A DNA stretch of 64,000 bases. It comes from Kaistia geumhonensis. GTDB lineage: Bacteria; Pseudomonadota; Alphaproteobacteria; Rhizobiales; Kaistiaceae. Position 1 is the stretch's first letter, and each line of letters starts with the position of its first letter. The notes below the pieces were generated by a model. The model made no database searches. It worked only from the letters and a program-made list of their open reading frames with translations, and was not told where the DNA came from. The DNA is taken from positions 1,922,001-1,986,000 of the forward strand of contig NZ_JAUSWJ010000001.1 in assembly GCF_030815145.1 (NCBI RefSeq). Reading direction: 5' to 3'. The translations under genes were made by a program, and so were the position numbers. Shown here piece after piece: positions 50,016 to 59,179 of the stretch.

Positions 50016-52439
50016 GTGCCGATGGATGTCCTGACCGAGACCGGGCGGCCCGCCGCCATCCTCGCCGAGCTGGAGAAGAAGGTCCTGTGGCTCTCCGCCT
50101 GGATGATCCACAACGCCAACCACCTGCGCCCCAACGACGAGGGCATCAAGATCGGCGGCCATCAGGCGTCGTCCGCCTCGCTCGCCACCATCATGACGGC
50201 ACTCTATTTCGAGGCGCTGCGGCCGGAGGATCGCGTCGCGGTGAAGCCGCATGCGAGCCCGGCCTTCCATGCCATCCAATATCTCCTCGGTCGCCAGAGC
50301 CGCGAGAAGATCGAGGCCTTCCGCGCCTTCAAGGGCGCGCAGAGCTATCCCTCCCGCACCAAGGACACCGACGACGTCGATTTTTCGACCGGCTCGGTCG
50401 GCCTCGGCGCGGCCCAGACGCTGTTCTCGGCGCTGGTGCAGGACTATGTCCGCGCCAAGGGCTGGACCGGCGGGCGCAAGGCGGGTCGCATGGTGGCGCT
50501 CGTCGGCGACGCCGAGATGGACGAGGGCAACATCTTCGAGGCGCTGCTCGAGGGCTGGAAGCACGGCCTGCGGAACTGCTGGTGGATCGTCGACTACAAC
50601 CGCCAGAGCCTCGATGCCGTCGTCCGCGAGGGCCTGTGGGAGCGCTTCGAGGCGATCTTCGGCAATTTCGGCTGGGACGTCGTGATCCTGAAATATGGCC
50701 GCCTGCTCGAGGCCGCCTTCGCGGAGCCGGGCGGCGAGCGCCTGCGCGACTGGATCGACAACTGCCCCAACCAGCTCTATTCCGCGCTCTGCTTCCAGGG
50801 CGGCGCAGCGTGGCGCAGGCGCCTCCTCGACGAGATCGGCGACCAGGGGGCGGTGACGGCGCTCGTCGAGCGGCGGAGCGACGCCGAACTCGCGAGCCTG
50901 ATGACCAATCTCGCCGGCCACGACCTGCCGAGCCTCACCGAGGCCTTCGCCAGGGCGCGCACGCATGAGCGGCCGACCTGCTTCATCGCCTACACGATCA
51001 AGGGCTTCGGCCTGCCGCTCGCCGGTCACAAGGACAACCATGCCGGGTTGATGACCCCGGCGCAGGTCGAGCAGCTTCGCGAGGCGATGCATGTGCGGCC
51101 CGGCCATGAATGGGACCGCTTCGAGGGCCTCGCGACGCCGGCGGCGGAGATCGAGGCGTTCCTCGCCGAGGTGCCCTTCGCCACGAGAGAGAAGAGCGGT
51201 CCCGCGCCGGTCGTCGCGGTTCCCGATCAATTGCCGGTACCGCCGGCAGCCGGGCGGCAGCTTTCCACTCAGGCGGGCTTCGGCCAGATCCTCAACGAGA
51301 TCGCGCGGGAGGACAGCGACCTCGCCCGCCGCATCGTGACCACCTCGCCCGACGTCACCGTCTCGACCAATCTCGGGCCTTTCGTGAACCGCCGCGGGCT
51401 GTTCGCGCGCGAGAACATGGCCGATCTCTTCAAGGCCGAGCGGATCCCCTCGACCTTCAACTGGGACTTCTCGCCCTCCGGCCAGCACATGGAACTCGGC
51501 ATCGCCGAGATGAACCTCTTCCTGATGCTCTCGGCGCTCGGCCTCTCGCATGCCATCAACGGCGAGCGGCTGCTGCCGATCGGCACGCTCTACGACCCGT
51601 TCATCTATCGCGGCGCCGACGCGCTCAACTATGCCTGCTACCAGGATGCCCGCTTCATCCTCGTCGCGACGCCGTCCGGCATCACGCTGGCGCCCGAGGG
51701 CGGCGCGCACCAGTCGATCGGCACGCCGCTGGTCGGCCTCGCGCAGGACGGGCTCGCGGCCTTCGAGCCGGCCTTCGTCGACGAACTCACGACCATCCTC
51801 GCCTTCGGCTTCGACTATATCCAGCGCGCCAAGGCGGATGGCGAGCCCGACGAGCGCACCTGGTTGCGCGATGAAACCGGCGGCTCGCTCTATCTCCGCC
51901 TTTCGACGCGGCCGATCGAGCAGCCGCCGCGGCCGCTGACGCCGGAGCTTTCCCGCGCCATCGTCGACGGCGCCTACTGGCTGCGCGAGCCGGGGCCGAA
52001 CGCCGAACTCGTCATCGCCTATCAGGGCGCGGTCGCGCCGGAGGCGATCGCGGCGACCGGGCTCCTCGCCGAGGACCGGCGCGACATCGGCCTCCTCGCC
52101 GTGACCTCGGCCGACCGCCTCAACGCCGGATGGACGGCGGCGGGACGGGCGCGCGAGCGCGGGCTCGTCCATGCCCGCTCGCATGTCGAGCGGCTGTTCG
52201 AGCCGCTGCCGGCGCATTGCGGCCTCGTCACCGTCATCGACGGCCATCCGGCGACGCTCGGCTGGCTCGGCTCCGTCGCGGGCCACCGCACTCGCTCGCT
52301 CGGCGTCGAGCATTTCGGCCAGACGGGCACGATCGCCGATCTCTACCGCCATCACGGCATCGACGCCGAGGCGATCGCCCGCGCCGCATCGGCGCTCGCC
52401 CCCGCCCGCCCCGTCCGCCACCTGAAGCCAGCCTCCTGA
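50016..52439 (+). CDS. Thiamine-diphosphate enzyme, AceE/transketolase-like
   Basis: Protein of 807 residues with the homodimeric pyruvate-dehydrogenase E1/transketolase layout. The TPP motif GDAEMDEGN lies at 164-172 and runs to WWIVDYNRQSLD (190-201). GYTIKGFG-like TIKGFGLPLAGHKDNHAG follows, then the pyrimidine-binding domain (STNLGPFVNRRGLF, SGQHMELGIAEMNLFLMLSALG) and a C-terminal transketolase domain. It is shorter than AceE (about 880-900), and no E2 or E3 gene adjoins, so it may be a stand-alone 2-oxoacid decarboxylase or transketolase variant. AGGGAGG at 50004 suits GTG at 50016; an ATG at 50022 is alternative. Confidence 0.87.
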   Translation: MPMDVLTETGRPAAILAELEKKVLWLSAWMIHNANHLRPNDEGIKIGGHQASSASLATIMTALYFEALRPEDRVAVKPHASPAFHAIQYLLGRQSREKIEAFRAFKGAQSYPSRTKDTDDVDFSTGSVGLGAAQTLFSALVQDYVRAKGWTGGRKAGRMVALVGDAEMDEGNIFEALLEGWKHGLRNCWWIVDYNRQSLDAVVREGLWERFEAIFGNFGWDVVILKYGRLLEAAFAEPGGERLRDWIDNCPNQLYSALCFQGGAAWRRRLLDEIGDQGAVTALVERRSDAELASLMTNLAGHDLPSLTEAFARARTHERPTCFIAYTIKGFGLPLAGHKDNHAGLMTPAQVEQLREAMHVRPGHEWDRFEGLATPAAEIEAFLAEVPFATREKSGPAPVVAVPDQLPVPPAAGRQLSTQAGFGQILNEIAREDSDLARRIVTTSPDVTVSTNLGPFVNRRGLFARENMADLFKAERIPSTFNWDFSPSGQHMELGIAEMNLFLMLSALGLSHAINGERLLPIGTLYDPFIYRGADALNYACYQDARFILVATPSGITLAPEGGAHQSIGTPLVGLAQDGLAAFEPAFVDELTTILAFGFDYIQRAKADGEPDERTWLRDETGGSLYLRLSTRPIEQPPRPLTPELSRAIVDGAYWLREPGPNAELVIAYQGAVAPEAIAATGLLAEDRRDIGLLAVTSADRLNAGWTAAGRARERGLVHARSHVERLFEPLPAHCGLVTVIDGHPATLGWLGSVAGHRTRSLGVEHFGQTGTIADLYRHHGIDAEAIARAASALAPARPVRHLKPAS

Positions 52440-52494
52440 GGCCGGCGGAGGCGCCGGCCAGGCAGCGGCGGCACCCCCGACCTGCCGAGGGGGT
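52440..52494 (+). terminator. Two hairpins after the AceE-like gene
   Basis: GGCCGGCG (52440-52447) pairs with CGCCGGCC (52452-52459) around GAGG, directly at the stop codon. ACCCCC (52473-52478) pairs with GGGGGT (52489-52494), followed by CTTG. T runs are poor. They would separate this gene from the Rrf2 promoter. Confidence 0.45.
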
Positions 52495-52495
52495 C

Positions 52496-52534
52496 TTGAC
52501 GCACGCACTACCATGTAACATATGAAATTACATG
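52496..52534 (+). promoter_or_regulatory. Promoter and Rrf2 operator overlapping the start codon
   Basis: TTGACG at 52496-52501 and CATATG at 52519-52524 with a 17-base spacer form a good -35/-10 pair. The inverted repeat CATGTAA (52512-52518) / TTACATG (52528-52534) spans the -10 and includes the ATG at 52532. Transcription would start at about 52531, giving a leaderless mRNA, and a repressor on the dyad would block RNA polymerase. Confidence 0.72.
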
Positions 52535-52999
52535 AAACGCGATAGTCGGCTCTCGGGCGTGCTGCACGTCCTCCTTCACATGGCGGAAATCACCGGGCCC
52601 GTGACGTCGGAAACGATGGCGCGCGCCATGCAGACCAATCCGGTCGTCGTCCGGCGGATCATGGCCGGGCTGCGCGAGGCGGGGCTCGTGCGCTCGGAGA
52701 AGGGGCATGGCGGCGGCTGGACCATCGGCCGCCCGCTCTCGGCGATCACGCTCCGCGACATCTACGACGCGCTCGGGCGGCCGGACCTCTTCGCCATCGG
52801 CAACCGGACGGAATCGCCCGGATGCCTGGTCGAGCAGGCGGTGAACGCCGCGCTCGACGACAGCCTCGCCGAGGCCGAGGCGCTGCTCATCGCCCGCTTC
52901 GGCACCGTGACGCTCGCCGCGCTCAGCGCAGACTTCCACGCGCGGATGGTGGCCAGCGGCCGCTCCGTCGATCTGGAGACCAATCATGCCCCCATTTGA
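52532..52999 (+). CDS. Rrf2-family transcriptional regulator
   Basis: Regulator of 155 residues. The N-terminus [19 protein letters not shown] and the winged HTH ([33 protein letters not shown]) match Rrf2 proteins of the YwnA/IscR group. It has Cys only at [10 protein letters not shown], not the three-cysteine cluster of IscR, so redox or thiol sensing by one Cys is possible but an iron-sulfur cluster is unlikely. The start overlaps its own presumed operator and lacks a ribosome-binding site, as in leaderless genes. Its 3' end overlaps the flavoprotein gene by 14 bases, so both are co-expressed and autoregulated. Confidence 0.92.
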   Translation: MKRDSRLSGVLHVLLHMAEITGPVTSETMARAMQTNPVVVRRIMAGLREAGLVRSEKGHGGGWTIGRPLSAITLRDIYDALGRPDLFAIGNRTESPGCLVEQAVNAALDDSLAEAEALLIARFGTVTLAALSADFHARMVASGRSVDLETNHAPI

Positions 53000-53897
53000 C
53001 GCCATCATCATCGGCGGCAGCTTCGCCGGTCTCTCGGCCGCGCTGCAGCTCGCGCGGACCGCCCGTCCCGTCCTCGTGATCGACGCCGGCCGGCCGCGCA
53101 ACCGCTTCGCCGCGGCTTCACATGGCTTCTTCACGCAGGACGGCAACAATCCGCTCGCCATGATCGCGGCGGCGCGCGAGCAGTTGCTGTGCTATCCCAA
53201 TGCTCGCCTGATCGAGGGCGAGGTGACTGAAGTCGCGGGCGGCGACGGCGCCTTCGAGGTCACGACCGGCGCCGGCGATGCGTTCCGCGCCCGCAAGCTG
53301 GTGCTCGCCTATGGCGTTTCGGACCGGCTGCCGGATGTCCCCGGGCTCGCCGAGCGCTGGGGCAAGACCGTGCTGCATTGCCCCTATTGCCATGGCTACG
53401 AGTTCGCCGGCCGCCGGATCGCCGTGCTGCAGTCGCATCCGATGGCGTCCCATCAGGCGCTGCTCGTGGCAGATTGGGGGCCGACGACGCTTCTCGTCAA
53501 CGGCGGCACGGAGCCCGATGCAGAGACCGCGGCAAAGCTCGCCGCGCGCGGCATCGCTATCGAGACCGCCGCCGTGCTCGGCCTTCGCGGCGAGGGCGAG
53601 GGGCTCGAGGCGGTCCTGCTCGCCGATGGCCGCACGCTGCCGGTCGACGCGCTCTATGTCGGGCCACAGCCGCGTTCCAACAGCGATCTCGCCGAACGGC
53701 TCGGCTGCGCGATGGACGAGACGCCGCTCGGCTCGATCATCCGCACCGACGAGCGCAAGCACACCACGGTCGCGGGCGTCTTCGCGGCCGGCGACATCGC
53801 GCGGGTGCCGCACAATGCGACCTGGGCCTCCGCGGACGGGGTGGCGGCCGGCGTCTTCCTCCACCAATCGCTCGTCTTCGAGCCGCTGGCGGCCTGA
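52986..53897 (+). CDS. Thioredoxin-reductase-like NAD(P)/FAD oxidoreductase
   Basis: Soluble flavoprotein of 303 residues. The FAD site [17 protein letters not shown] is at about 7-23, the redox pair C132/C135 in [10 protein letters not shown], and the second FAD motif in [20 protein letters not shown]. The NADPH-binding domain between them lacks a clear GxGxxG ([19 protein letters not shown]), so the electron donor may differ from that of classic TrxB. Relatives partner with Rrf2 regulators in thiol or nitric-oxide stress loci. ATCATG start inside the Rrf2 gene end, 14-base overlap. Confidence 0.9.
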   Translation: MPPFDAIIIGGSFAGLSAALQLARTARPVLVIDAGRPRNRFAAASHGFFTQDGNNPLAMIAAAREQLLCYPNARLIEGEVTEVAGGDGAFEVTTGAGDAFRARKLVLAYGVSDRLPDVPGLAERWGKTVLHCPYCHGYEFAGRRIAVLQSHPMASHQALLVADWGPTTLLVNGGTEPDAETAAKLAARGIAIETAAVLGLRGEGEGLEAVLLADGRTLPVDALYVGPQPRSNSDLAERLGCAMDETPLGSIIRTDERKHTTVAGVFAAGDIARVPHNATWASADGVAAGVFLHQSLVFEPLAA

Positions 53898-53975
53898 CGT
53901 CGCGCAAGGCCATGGACGGCGGCGCCGCGGCGATGCAGACTCCCGTGATCTTGCCTCATGCAGCGGGGAGCGATC

Positions 53976-55574
53976 ATGGGTCTCGCATTCGTCAGGAGAG
54001 GTTTCGGAGCGGCCGTTGTCGCCGCCTTGCTGGCCACGACACCGGCTCTCGCCGCCACACCGAAGGACACGCTCGTCCAGGCCTGGATGATCGACGACAT
54101 CATCTCGCTCGACCCGGCCGAGATCTTCGAGATCTCGACCACGGAGATCGCCGGCAACACCTATGAGCGGCTGATCGGCTACGATCTCGACGACGTCTCC
54201 AAGATCTTCGGCGTCGTCGCCGAGAGCTGGACCGTCTCGGACGACGGCAAGACGATCACCTTCAAGATCCGCGAAGGGCGGAAATTCGCCTCGGGCAATC
54301 CGATCACCGCCGCCGATGTCGAATTCTCGCTTCAGCGCGCGGTGCTGCTCGACAAGTCGCCCGCCTTCATCATCAACCAGTTCGGCATCACCAAGGACAA
54401 TGTGAAGACCGCCATCAAGGCGACGGGCGACTACACGCTCGACTTCACCATGGACCGTCCCTATGCGCCGAGCTTCGCGCTCTACGCGCTCACCTCGTCG
54501 GTCGCCTCGGTCGTCGACAAGAAGCTCGTCATGGAGCACGAGGCGAATGGCGACTTCGGCTATGAATGGCTGAAGACGCATTATGCCGGCTCCGGCCCGT
54601 TCACGATCCGCGACTGGCGCGCCAACGAAGTGGCGGTGCTGGAGCGCAACCCGAACTATTCCGGCACGCCGGCCCCGCTCGCCCGCGTCATCTACCGCCA
54701 CATTCCCGAGACGGCGACGCAGCGCATCCTTCTCGAGAAGGGCGATGTCGACATCGCCCGCAATCTCGGACCGGAAGAGATCGCCGCGGTCTCGACCAAT
54801 CCCGACATCAAGATCCAGTCGGCGCCGAAGGGGACGCTCTATTATCTCGGGCTCAACCAGAAGAACCCCGAACTCGCCAAGCCCGAGGTGCGCGAGGCGC
54901 TCAAATATCTGGTCGATTACGAGGCGATCGCCGACACGATCATGAAGAACCAGGCGAGCGTGCACCAGGCGTTCCTGCCCAAGGGCTTCCTCGGCGCCGT
55001 CAACGACAACCCGTACAAGCTGGACGTCGACAAGGCGAAGGCGCTGCTGGCAAAGGCCGGCCTGCCGGACGGCTTCACCGTGACCATGGATGTGCGCTCG
55101 GCCCAGCCGATCACCGGCGTCGCCGAAGCGATCCAGTCGACATTTGCCAAGGCCGGCGTCAAGCTCGAGATCATCCCGGGCGATGGCAAGCAGACGCTGA
55201 CGAAGTACCGCGCCCGCACCCATGACATCTATATCGGCGTCTGGGGACCGGACTATCAGGACCCGCATACCAACGCGCAGACCTTCGCGTCCAATCCCGA
55301 CAACAAGGACGACGCCTCCTCCAAGACACTCGCCTGGCGCAACGCCTGGCCGACGCCCGAACTCGGCAAGGAGGTGGACGCCGCGATCCTCGAACGCGAT
55401 CCGGCCAAGCGCGCCGCGCTCTACGAGGCCATGCAGCGCGAGGTGATGGCGGACGGCCCCTTCGTCATCATGTTCCAGCAGACGGAGAACGCCGCCGAGC
55501 GGGCCAATGTGAAGGGCTTCATCATGGGCCCGTCCTTCGACAACAATCTGGCCACGGCGACGAGCAAGGAGTGA
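53976..55574 (+). CDS. Peptide/opine-type ABC substrate-binding protein (family 5)
   Basis: Periplasmic binding protein of 532 residues, SBP_bac_5 family. The signal peptide GFGAAVVAALLATTPALA is cleaved before ATPKD. The fold features DDIISLDPAEIFEISTTEIAG, EGRKFASGNPITAADVEFSL, GSGPFTIRDWRANEVAVLERN, and RVIYRHIPETATQRILLEKG are typical. I chose the ATG at 53976 with GGGGAG five bases before it; an ATG at 53958 adds six residues. It heads a compact five-gene importer operon with 1 to 4 base overlaps. The ligand is a short peptide or similar. Confidence 0.92.
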   Translation: MGLAFVRRGFGAAVVAALLATTPALAATPKDTLVQAWMIDDIISLDPAEIFEISTTEIAGNTYERLIGYDLDDVSKIFGVVAESWTVSDDGKTITFKIREGRKFASGNPITAADVEFSLQRAVLLDKSPAFIINQFGITKDNVKTAIKATGDYTLDFTMDRPYAPSFALYALTSSVASVVDKKLVMEHEANGDFGYEWLKTHYAGSGPFTIRDWRANEVAVLERNPNYSGTPAPLARVIYRHIPETATQRILLEKGDVDIARNLGPEEIAAVSTNPDIKIQSAPKGTLYYLGLNQKNPELAKPEVREALKYLVDYEAIADTIMKNQASVHQAFLPKGFLGAVNDNPYKLDVDKAKALLAKAGLPDGFTVTMDVRSAQPITGVAEAIQSTFAKAGVKLEIIPGDGKQTLTKYRARTHDIYIGVWGPDYQDPHTNAQTFASNPDNKDDASSKTLAWRNAWPTPELGKEVDAAILERDPAKRAALYEAMQREVMADGPFVIMFQQTENAAERANVKGFIMGPSFDNNLATATSKE

Positions 55575-56638
55575 GCCTCGACCAGAGCGCCCTCGCGGCG
55601 CGGCCGGAGCGGCGCGGCGCAGCCGCGCTCGGTCTTCTCGGCGGCATCGCCGGATTCCTGCTGACGCTGGCGATCACTCTGCTCGGCCTCGTGGTGGTGA
55701 CCTTCGTGATCGGCCGGGTCGTGCCGATCGATCCGGTGCTGGCAGTGGTCGGCGACCGCGCCTCGGGCGACGTCTATGCGCGGGTCAGGGCCGAGATGGG
55801 GCTCGACCTGCCCCTTCTCGAACAGTTCCGCATCTATCTCGTGAAGGCGGTGACGGGCGATTTCGGCCGCTCGGTGCTGACGACCAATCCGGTCATCGAC
55901 GACATCCGGACCTATTTCCCGGCAACCATCGAGCTCGCCACGCTCGGCACGCTGATCGGCACCGTGATCGGCATCCCGCTCGGCGTCTTCGCGGCGGTGC
56001 GCTCCGGCAGCTTCCTCGACCAGGTGGTGCGCATCGTCGGGCTCGTCGGCTATTCGGTGCCGATCTTCTGGCTCGGCCTGATGGCGCTGCTGCTCTTCTA
56101 TGCGCGGCTCGATTGGGTGGCGGGGCCCGGCCGGCTCGACATCGCCTATGACTACATGGTGACGCCGGTGACCGGCATGATCACCGTTGATGCGCTGATG
56201 CAGGGTCAGACGGAGGTGTTCTGGAACGCCGTCTCGCATCTCGTGCTGCCGGCCTGCCTGCTCGGCTATTTCTCGCTCGCCTATATCAGCCGCATGACCC
56301 GCGCCCTGCTCCTCAACGAACTCGGGCAGGAATATGTGATCACCGCGCGCGTGAAGGGCCTCTCCGAGACGCGGGTGATCTGGCGACACGCGCTGAGGAA
56401 CGCCGCCGTGCCGCTCCTGACCGTGGTCGTGCTCTCCTATGCGACGCTGCTGGAGGGGTCGGTGCTCACCGAGACGGTCTTCGCCTGGCCGGGCATCGGC
56501 TCCTACATCACGAACTCGCTGCAGAACGCCGACATGAACGCCGTGCTCGGCGGGACGCTGGTCGTCGGCGCGGCCTTCGTGACGCTCAACCTTCTCTCCG
56601 ACCTGCTCTACCGCCTGCTCGATCCGAGGACGCGCTGA
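55571..56638 (+). CDS. Peptide-type ABC permease (DppB/OppB-like)
   Basis: Inner-membrane permease of 355 residues. The first membrane segment is at about 20-45 (FLLTLAITLLGLVVVTFVIG), DPVLAVVGDRAS and the periplasmic loop follow, and the docking loop is YVITARVKGLSETRVIWRHALRNA. GTG start at 55571 in a GTGA overlap with the binding-protein stop. The C-terminal NLLSDLLYRLLDPRTR is diagnostic of the family. Confidence 0.94.
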   Translation: MSLDQSALAARPERRGAAALGLLGGIAGFLLTLAITLLGLVVVTFVIGRVVPIDPVLAVVGDRASGDVYARVRAEMGLDLPLLEQFRIYLVKAVTGDFGRSVLTTNPVIDDIRTYFPATIELATLGTLIGTVIGIPLGVFAAVRSGSFLDQVVRIVGLVGYSVPIFWLGLMALLLFYARLDWVAGPGRLDIAYDYMVTPVTGMITVDALMQGQTEVFWNAVSHLVLPACLLGYFSLAYISRMTRALLLNELGQEYVITARVKGLSETRVIWRHALRNAAVPLLTVVVLSYATLLEGSVLTETVFAWPGIGSYITNSLQNADMNAVLGGTLVVGAAFVTLNLLSDLLYRLLDPRTR

Positions 56639-57552
56639 TGGCCGCCGCTTCCTCGCTCCGTCTCTGGCTGACGACGTCGGAGCCGCGCTCGCGGGCGCAG
56701 GCGCGGCTCGGCGGGCTCTATCAGGGCTTTCGCCGCCTTGCCCGCAACCCGACGGCCATGGTCGGCCTCGCGGTGGTGGTGCTGCTCGTTGTCGTCGCCG
56801 CCTTCGCGCCGCTTCTCGCCACCCATTCCCCGACGGCCGGCGGCGATCTGCGCACCGAGCGGCTGTTGCCGCCGGGTCCGGTGTTCTGGCTCGGCACCGA
56901 CGACCAGGCGCGCGACATCAATTCGCGCATCATCTACGGCTCGCGGCTGACGCTCGCGGTGGTCGTTCTGGTCACGGTCATCGCGACGCCGATCGGGCTC
57001 GCGATCGGCACGATCTCCGGCTATTTCGGCGGCTGGATCGACCGCATCCTGATGCGGATCACCGACATCTTCCTGGCCTTCCCCCGGCTCGTGCTGGCGC
57101 TCGCCTTCGTCGCGGCGCTCGGGCCGGGCATCGAGAATGCGATCATCGCCATCGCCATCACGGCCTGGCCGCCCTATGCGAGGCTTGCCCGCGCGGAAAC
57201 GCTCACCATCCGCAACAGCGACTTCATCCACGCCGTGCGCCTGCAGGGCGGCTCGTCGGCGCGCATCCTCCTGAAGCATGTGGTGCCGCTCTGCCTCTCC
57301 TCCGTGACCGTCCGCGTGACGCTCGACATGGCCGGCATCATCCTCACCGCCGCCGGGCTCGGCTTTCTCGGCCTCGGCGCGCAGCCGCCGACGCCCGAAT
57401 GGGGCACGATGATCGCGCAGGGGCGCCGTTTCCTGATCGACCAGTGGTGGGTCGCGGCCATGCCGGGCATCGCGATCTTCGTCGTCTCGCTCGGCTTCAA
57501 CCTGCTCGGCGACGGCCTCCGCGACGTGCTCGACCCGAGGAGCGTGCGATGA
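56638..57552 (+). CDS. Peptide-type ABC permease (DppC/OppC-like)
   Basis: Inner-membrane permease of 304 residues. The N-terminal part RRLARNPTAMVGLAVVVLLV leads to the first segment, LGTDDQARDINSRIIYGSR is the usual periplasmic motif, with ARDI where most read GRDV, and the docking loop is DFIHAVRLQGGSSARILLKHVVP. It ends LRDVLDPRSVR. ATG at 56638 shares one base with the preceding stop (TGATG). Confidence 0.94.
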   Translation: MAAASSLRLWLTTSEPRSRAQARLGGLYQGFRRLARNPTAMVGLAVVVLLVVVAAFAPLLATHSPTAGGDLRTERLLPPGPVFWLGTDDQARDINSRIIYGSRLTLAVVVLVTVIATPIGLAIGTISGYFGGWIDRILMRITDIFLAFPRLVLALAFVAALGPGIENAIIAIAITAWPPYARLARAETLTIRNSDFIHAVRLQGGSSARILLKHVVPLCLSSVTVRVTLDMAGIILTAAGLGFLGLGAQPPTPEWGTMIAQGRRFLIDQWWVAAMPGIAIFVVSLGFNLLGDGLRDVLDPRSVR

Positions 57553-58385
57553 CGACGCCGCTCGTCGAGGTCGAGGATCTCTCGGTCGGCTTCGACCTGC
57601 CGGACGGGCGGGTCGAGGCGGTACGCGGCGTCTCCTTCACCCTCGGCCGCGAGCGGCTCGGCATCGTCGGCGAGAGCGGCTCGGGCAAATCGCAGACCGG
57701 GCGCGCGCTGCTCGGTCTCACGGCGAAGAACGGGACCGTGACCGCGAAGCGGCTCGCCTTCGACGGCATCGACCTCCTTCGCGCTTCCGAGCGGGAGCGG
57801 CGGGCGCTGCGCGGCAGCCGCATGACCATGGTGATGCAGGATCCGCGCTATTCGCTGAACCCGGTGATGACCGTGGAGCAGCAGATCGTCGAGGCCTATC
57901 GCGCGCACCGCCGCGTCTCCCGCGCCGAGGCGCGCGACGCGGCGCTCGCCATGCTCCAGTCGGTGCGGATCGATCAGCCGCAGCGCGTGCTGGCGCTCTA
58001 TCCGCACGAGCTTTCGGGCGGCATGGGCCAGCGGGTGATGATCGCCATGATGCTGATCACCGGGCCGGAGCTGCTCATCGCCGACGAGCCGACCTCGGCG
58101 CTCGACGTCACCGTGCGCGGCGACGTGCTGCGCATTCTGGATGCGCTGGTCGCCGAGCGCGGCATGGGCCTCATCCTCATCAGCCACGATCTCGAGCTGG
58201 TCGCCTCGTTCTGCGACTGCGTGCTCGTGATGTATGCCGGCCGGATCGTCGAGGAACTGCGCGCCGATGCGCTGCATGACGCGAAACACCCCTATACGCG
58301 CGGGCTGATCGGCTGTCTGCCAAGGCTGGATCGCGACCGCCATCCGCTGCCAGTGCTCGACCGCGACCCGGCCTGGGCGCTGTGA
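57549..58385 (+). CDS. Peptide-type ABC ATPase (DppD/OppD-like)
   Basis: Cytoplasmic ATPase of 278 residues. Walker A GESGSGKS at 41-48, MVMQDPRYSLNPVMTVEQQI, signature ELSGGMGQRVMIAMML, Walker [14 protein letters not shown] and switch ISHDLELVASFCD. The C-terminal HPYTRGLIGCLPRL belongs to the oligopeptide subfamily, but the chain is shorter than usual (about 320) and lacks the Cys-rich iron-sulfur tail of DppD. ATGA overlap with the permease stop. Confidence 0.93.
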   Translation: MTTPLVEVEDLSVGFDLPDGRVEAVRGVSFTLGRERLGIVGESGSGKSQTGRALLGLTAKNGTVTAKRLAFDGIDLLRASERERRALRGSRMTMVMQDPRYSLNPVMTVEQQIVEAYRAHRRVSRAEARDAALAMLQSVRIDQPQRVLALYPHELSGGMGQRVMIAMMLITGPELLIADEPTSALDVTVRGDVLRILDALVAERGMGLILISHDLELVASFCDCVLVMYAGRIVEELRADALHDAKHPYTRGLIGCLPRLDRDRHPLPVLDRDPAWAL

Positions 58386-59179
58386 AAATGGCCGAAACGC
58401 TCCTCGCCATCGACGATCTCCGCGTCACCTTCGGTGTGGGCCGGTTGCATGTCGCCGCCGTGGAGGGCGTCTCGCTGCGGCTCGAAGCGGGCGAATCGCT
58501 CGGCCTCGTCGGCGAATCCGGCTCGGGAAAATCGACCGTGCTGCGCGCCGTCACCGGCCTCGCGCCGGTCGCGGGCGGCTCGATCCGCCTCGCGGGCGAA
58601 CCGGTACGCCTGCCGCGCGGCATGGACTTCTACCGGACGGTGCAGATGGTCTTCCAGGACCCGTTCGCTTCGCTGCATCCCCGCCACACGGTCGACCAGA
58701 TCCTCGCCGAGCCGCTCGCCATCCACCGCGTCGCCGATGCCGACGCCCGCATCGTCACCGCGCTCGCCGAGGTCGGGCTCGGCCCGTCCTACCGATTCCG
58801 CTATCCGCACCAGCTCTCGGGCGGCCAGCGGCAGCGCGTCGCCATCGCCCGCGCGCTCGTGCTGCGGCCGCGCCTCGTGCTGCTCGATGAGCCGACCTCG
58901 GCGCTCGACGCCTCGGTACAGGCGGAAATCCTCAATCTCCTGGAGACGCTTCGCCGCGAACTCGGCCTCTCCTATGTGCTGGTGAGCCACGACCTCGCCG
59001 TCGTGGCGCATCTCTGCGAGCGGCTCGTGGTCATGCGCCGGGGCCGCATCGTCGAGGAAACGACCGCCGACGCGCTGCGGAGCGGAACGGTGCGCGACGC
59101 CTATACGCGAGAGATGCTGCGGGCGAGCAAGGGCTTCACCCGCGAACCGCCCGCTGGGAGCGGCCTTCAGCCGTCCTAG
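58382..59179 (+). CDS. Peptide-type ABC ATPase (DppF/OppF-like)
   Basis: Second cytoplasmic ATPase, 265 residues. Walker [10 protein letters not shown] at 44-52, [20 protein letters not shown], signature [16 protein letters not shown], Walker [17 protein letters not shown] and [14 protein letters not shown]. Start GTG at 58382 in a GTGA overlap, or ATG at 58388. Its TAG stop shares the bases CTAG (59176-59179) with the TAG of the convergent dipeptidase gene. Confidence 0.93.
   Translation: MKMAETLLAIDDLRVTFGVGRLHVAAVEGVSLRLEAGESLGLVGESGSGKSTVLRAVTGLAPVAGGSIRLAGEPVRLPRGMDFYRTVQMVFQDPFASLHPRHTVDQILAEPLAIHRVADADARIVTALAEVGLGPSYRFRYPHQLSGGQRQRVAIARALVLRPRLVLLDEPTSALDASVQAEILNLLETLRRELGLSYVLVSHDLAVVAHLCERLVVMRRGRIVEETTADALRSGTVRDAYTREMLRASKGFTREPPAGSGLQPS

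Noticed and set aside
49875-52514. Minus-strand frame continuing far upstream of the Ldh2-type gene
   Set aside because: It runs opposite the AceE-like gene with shadow composition; the family start is at 49874.
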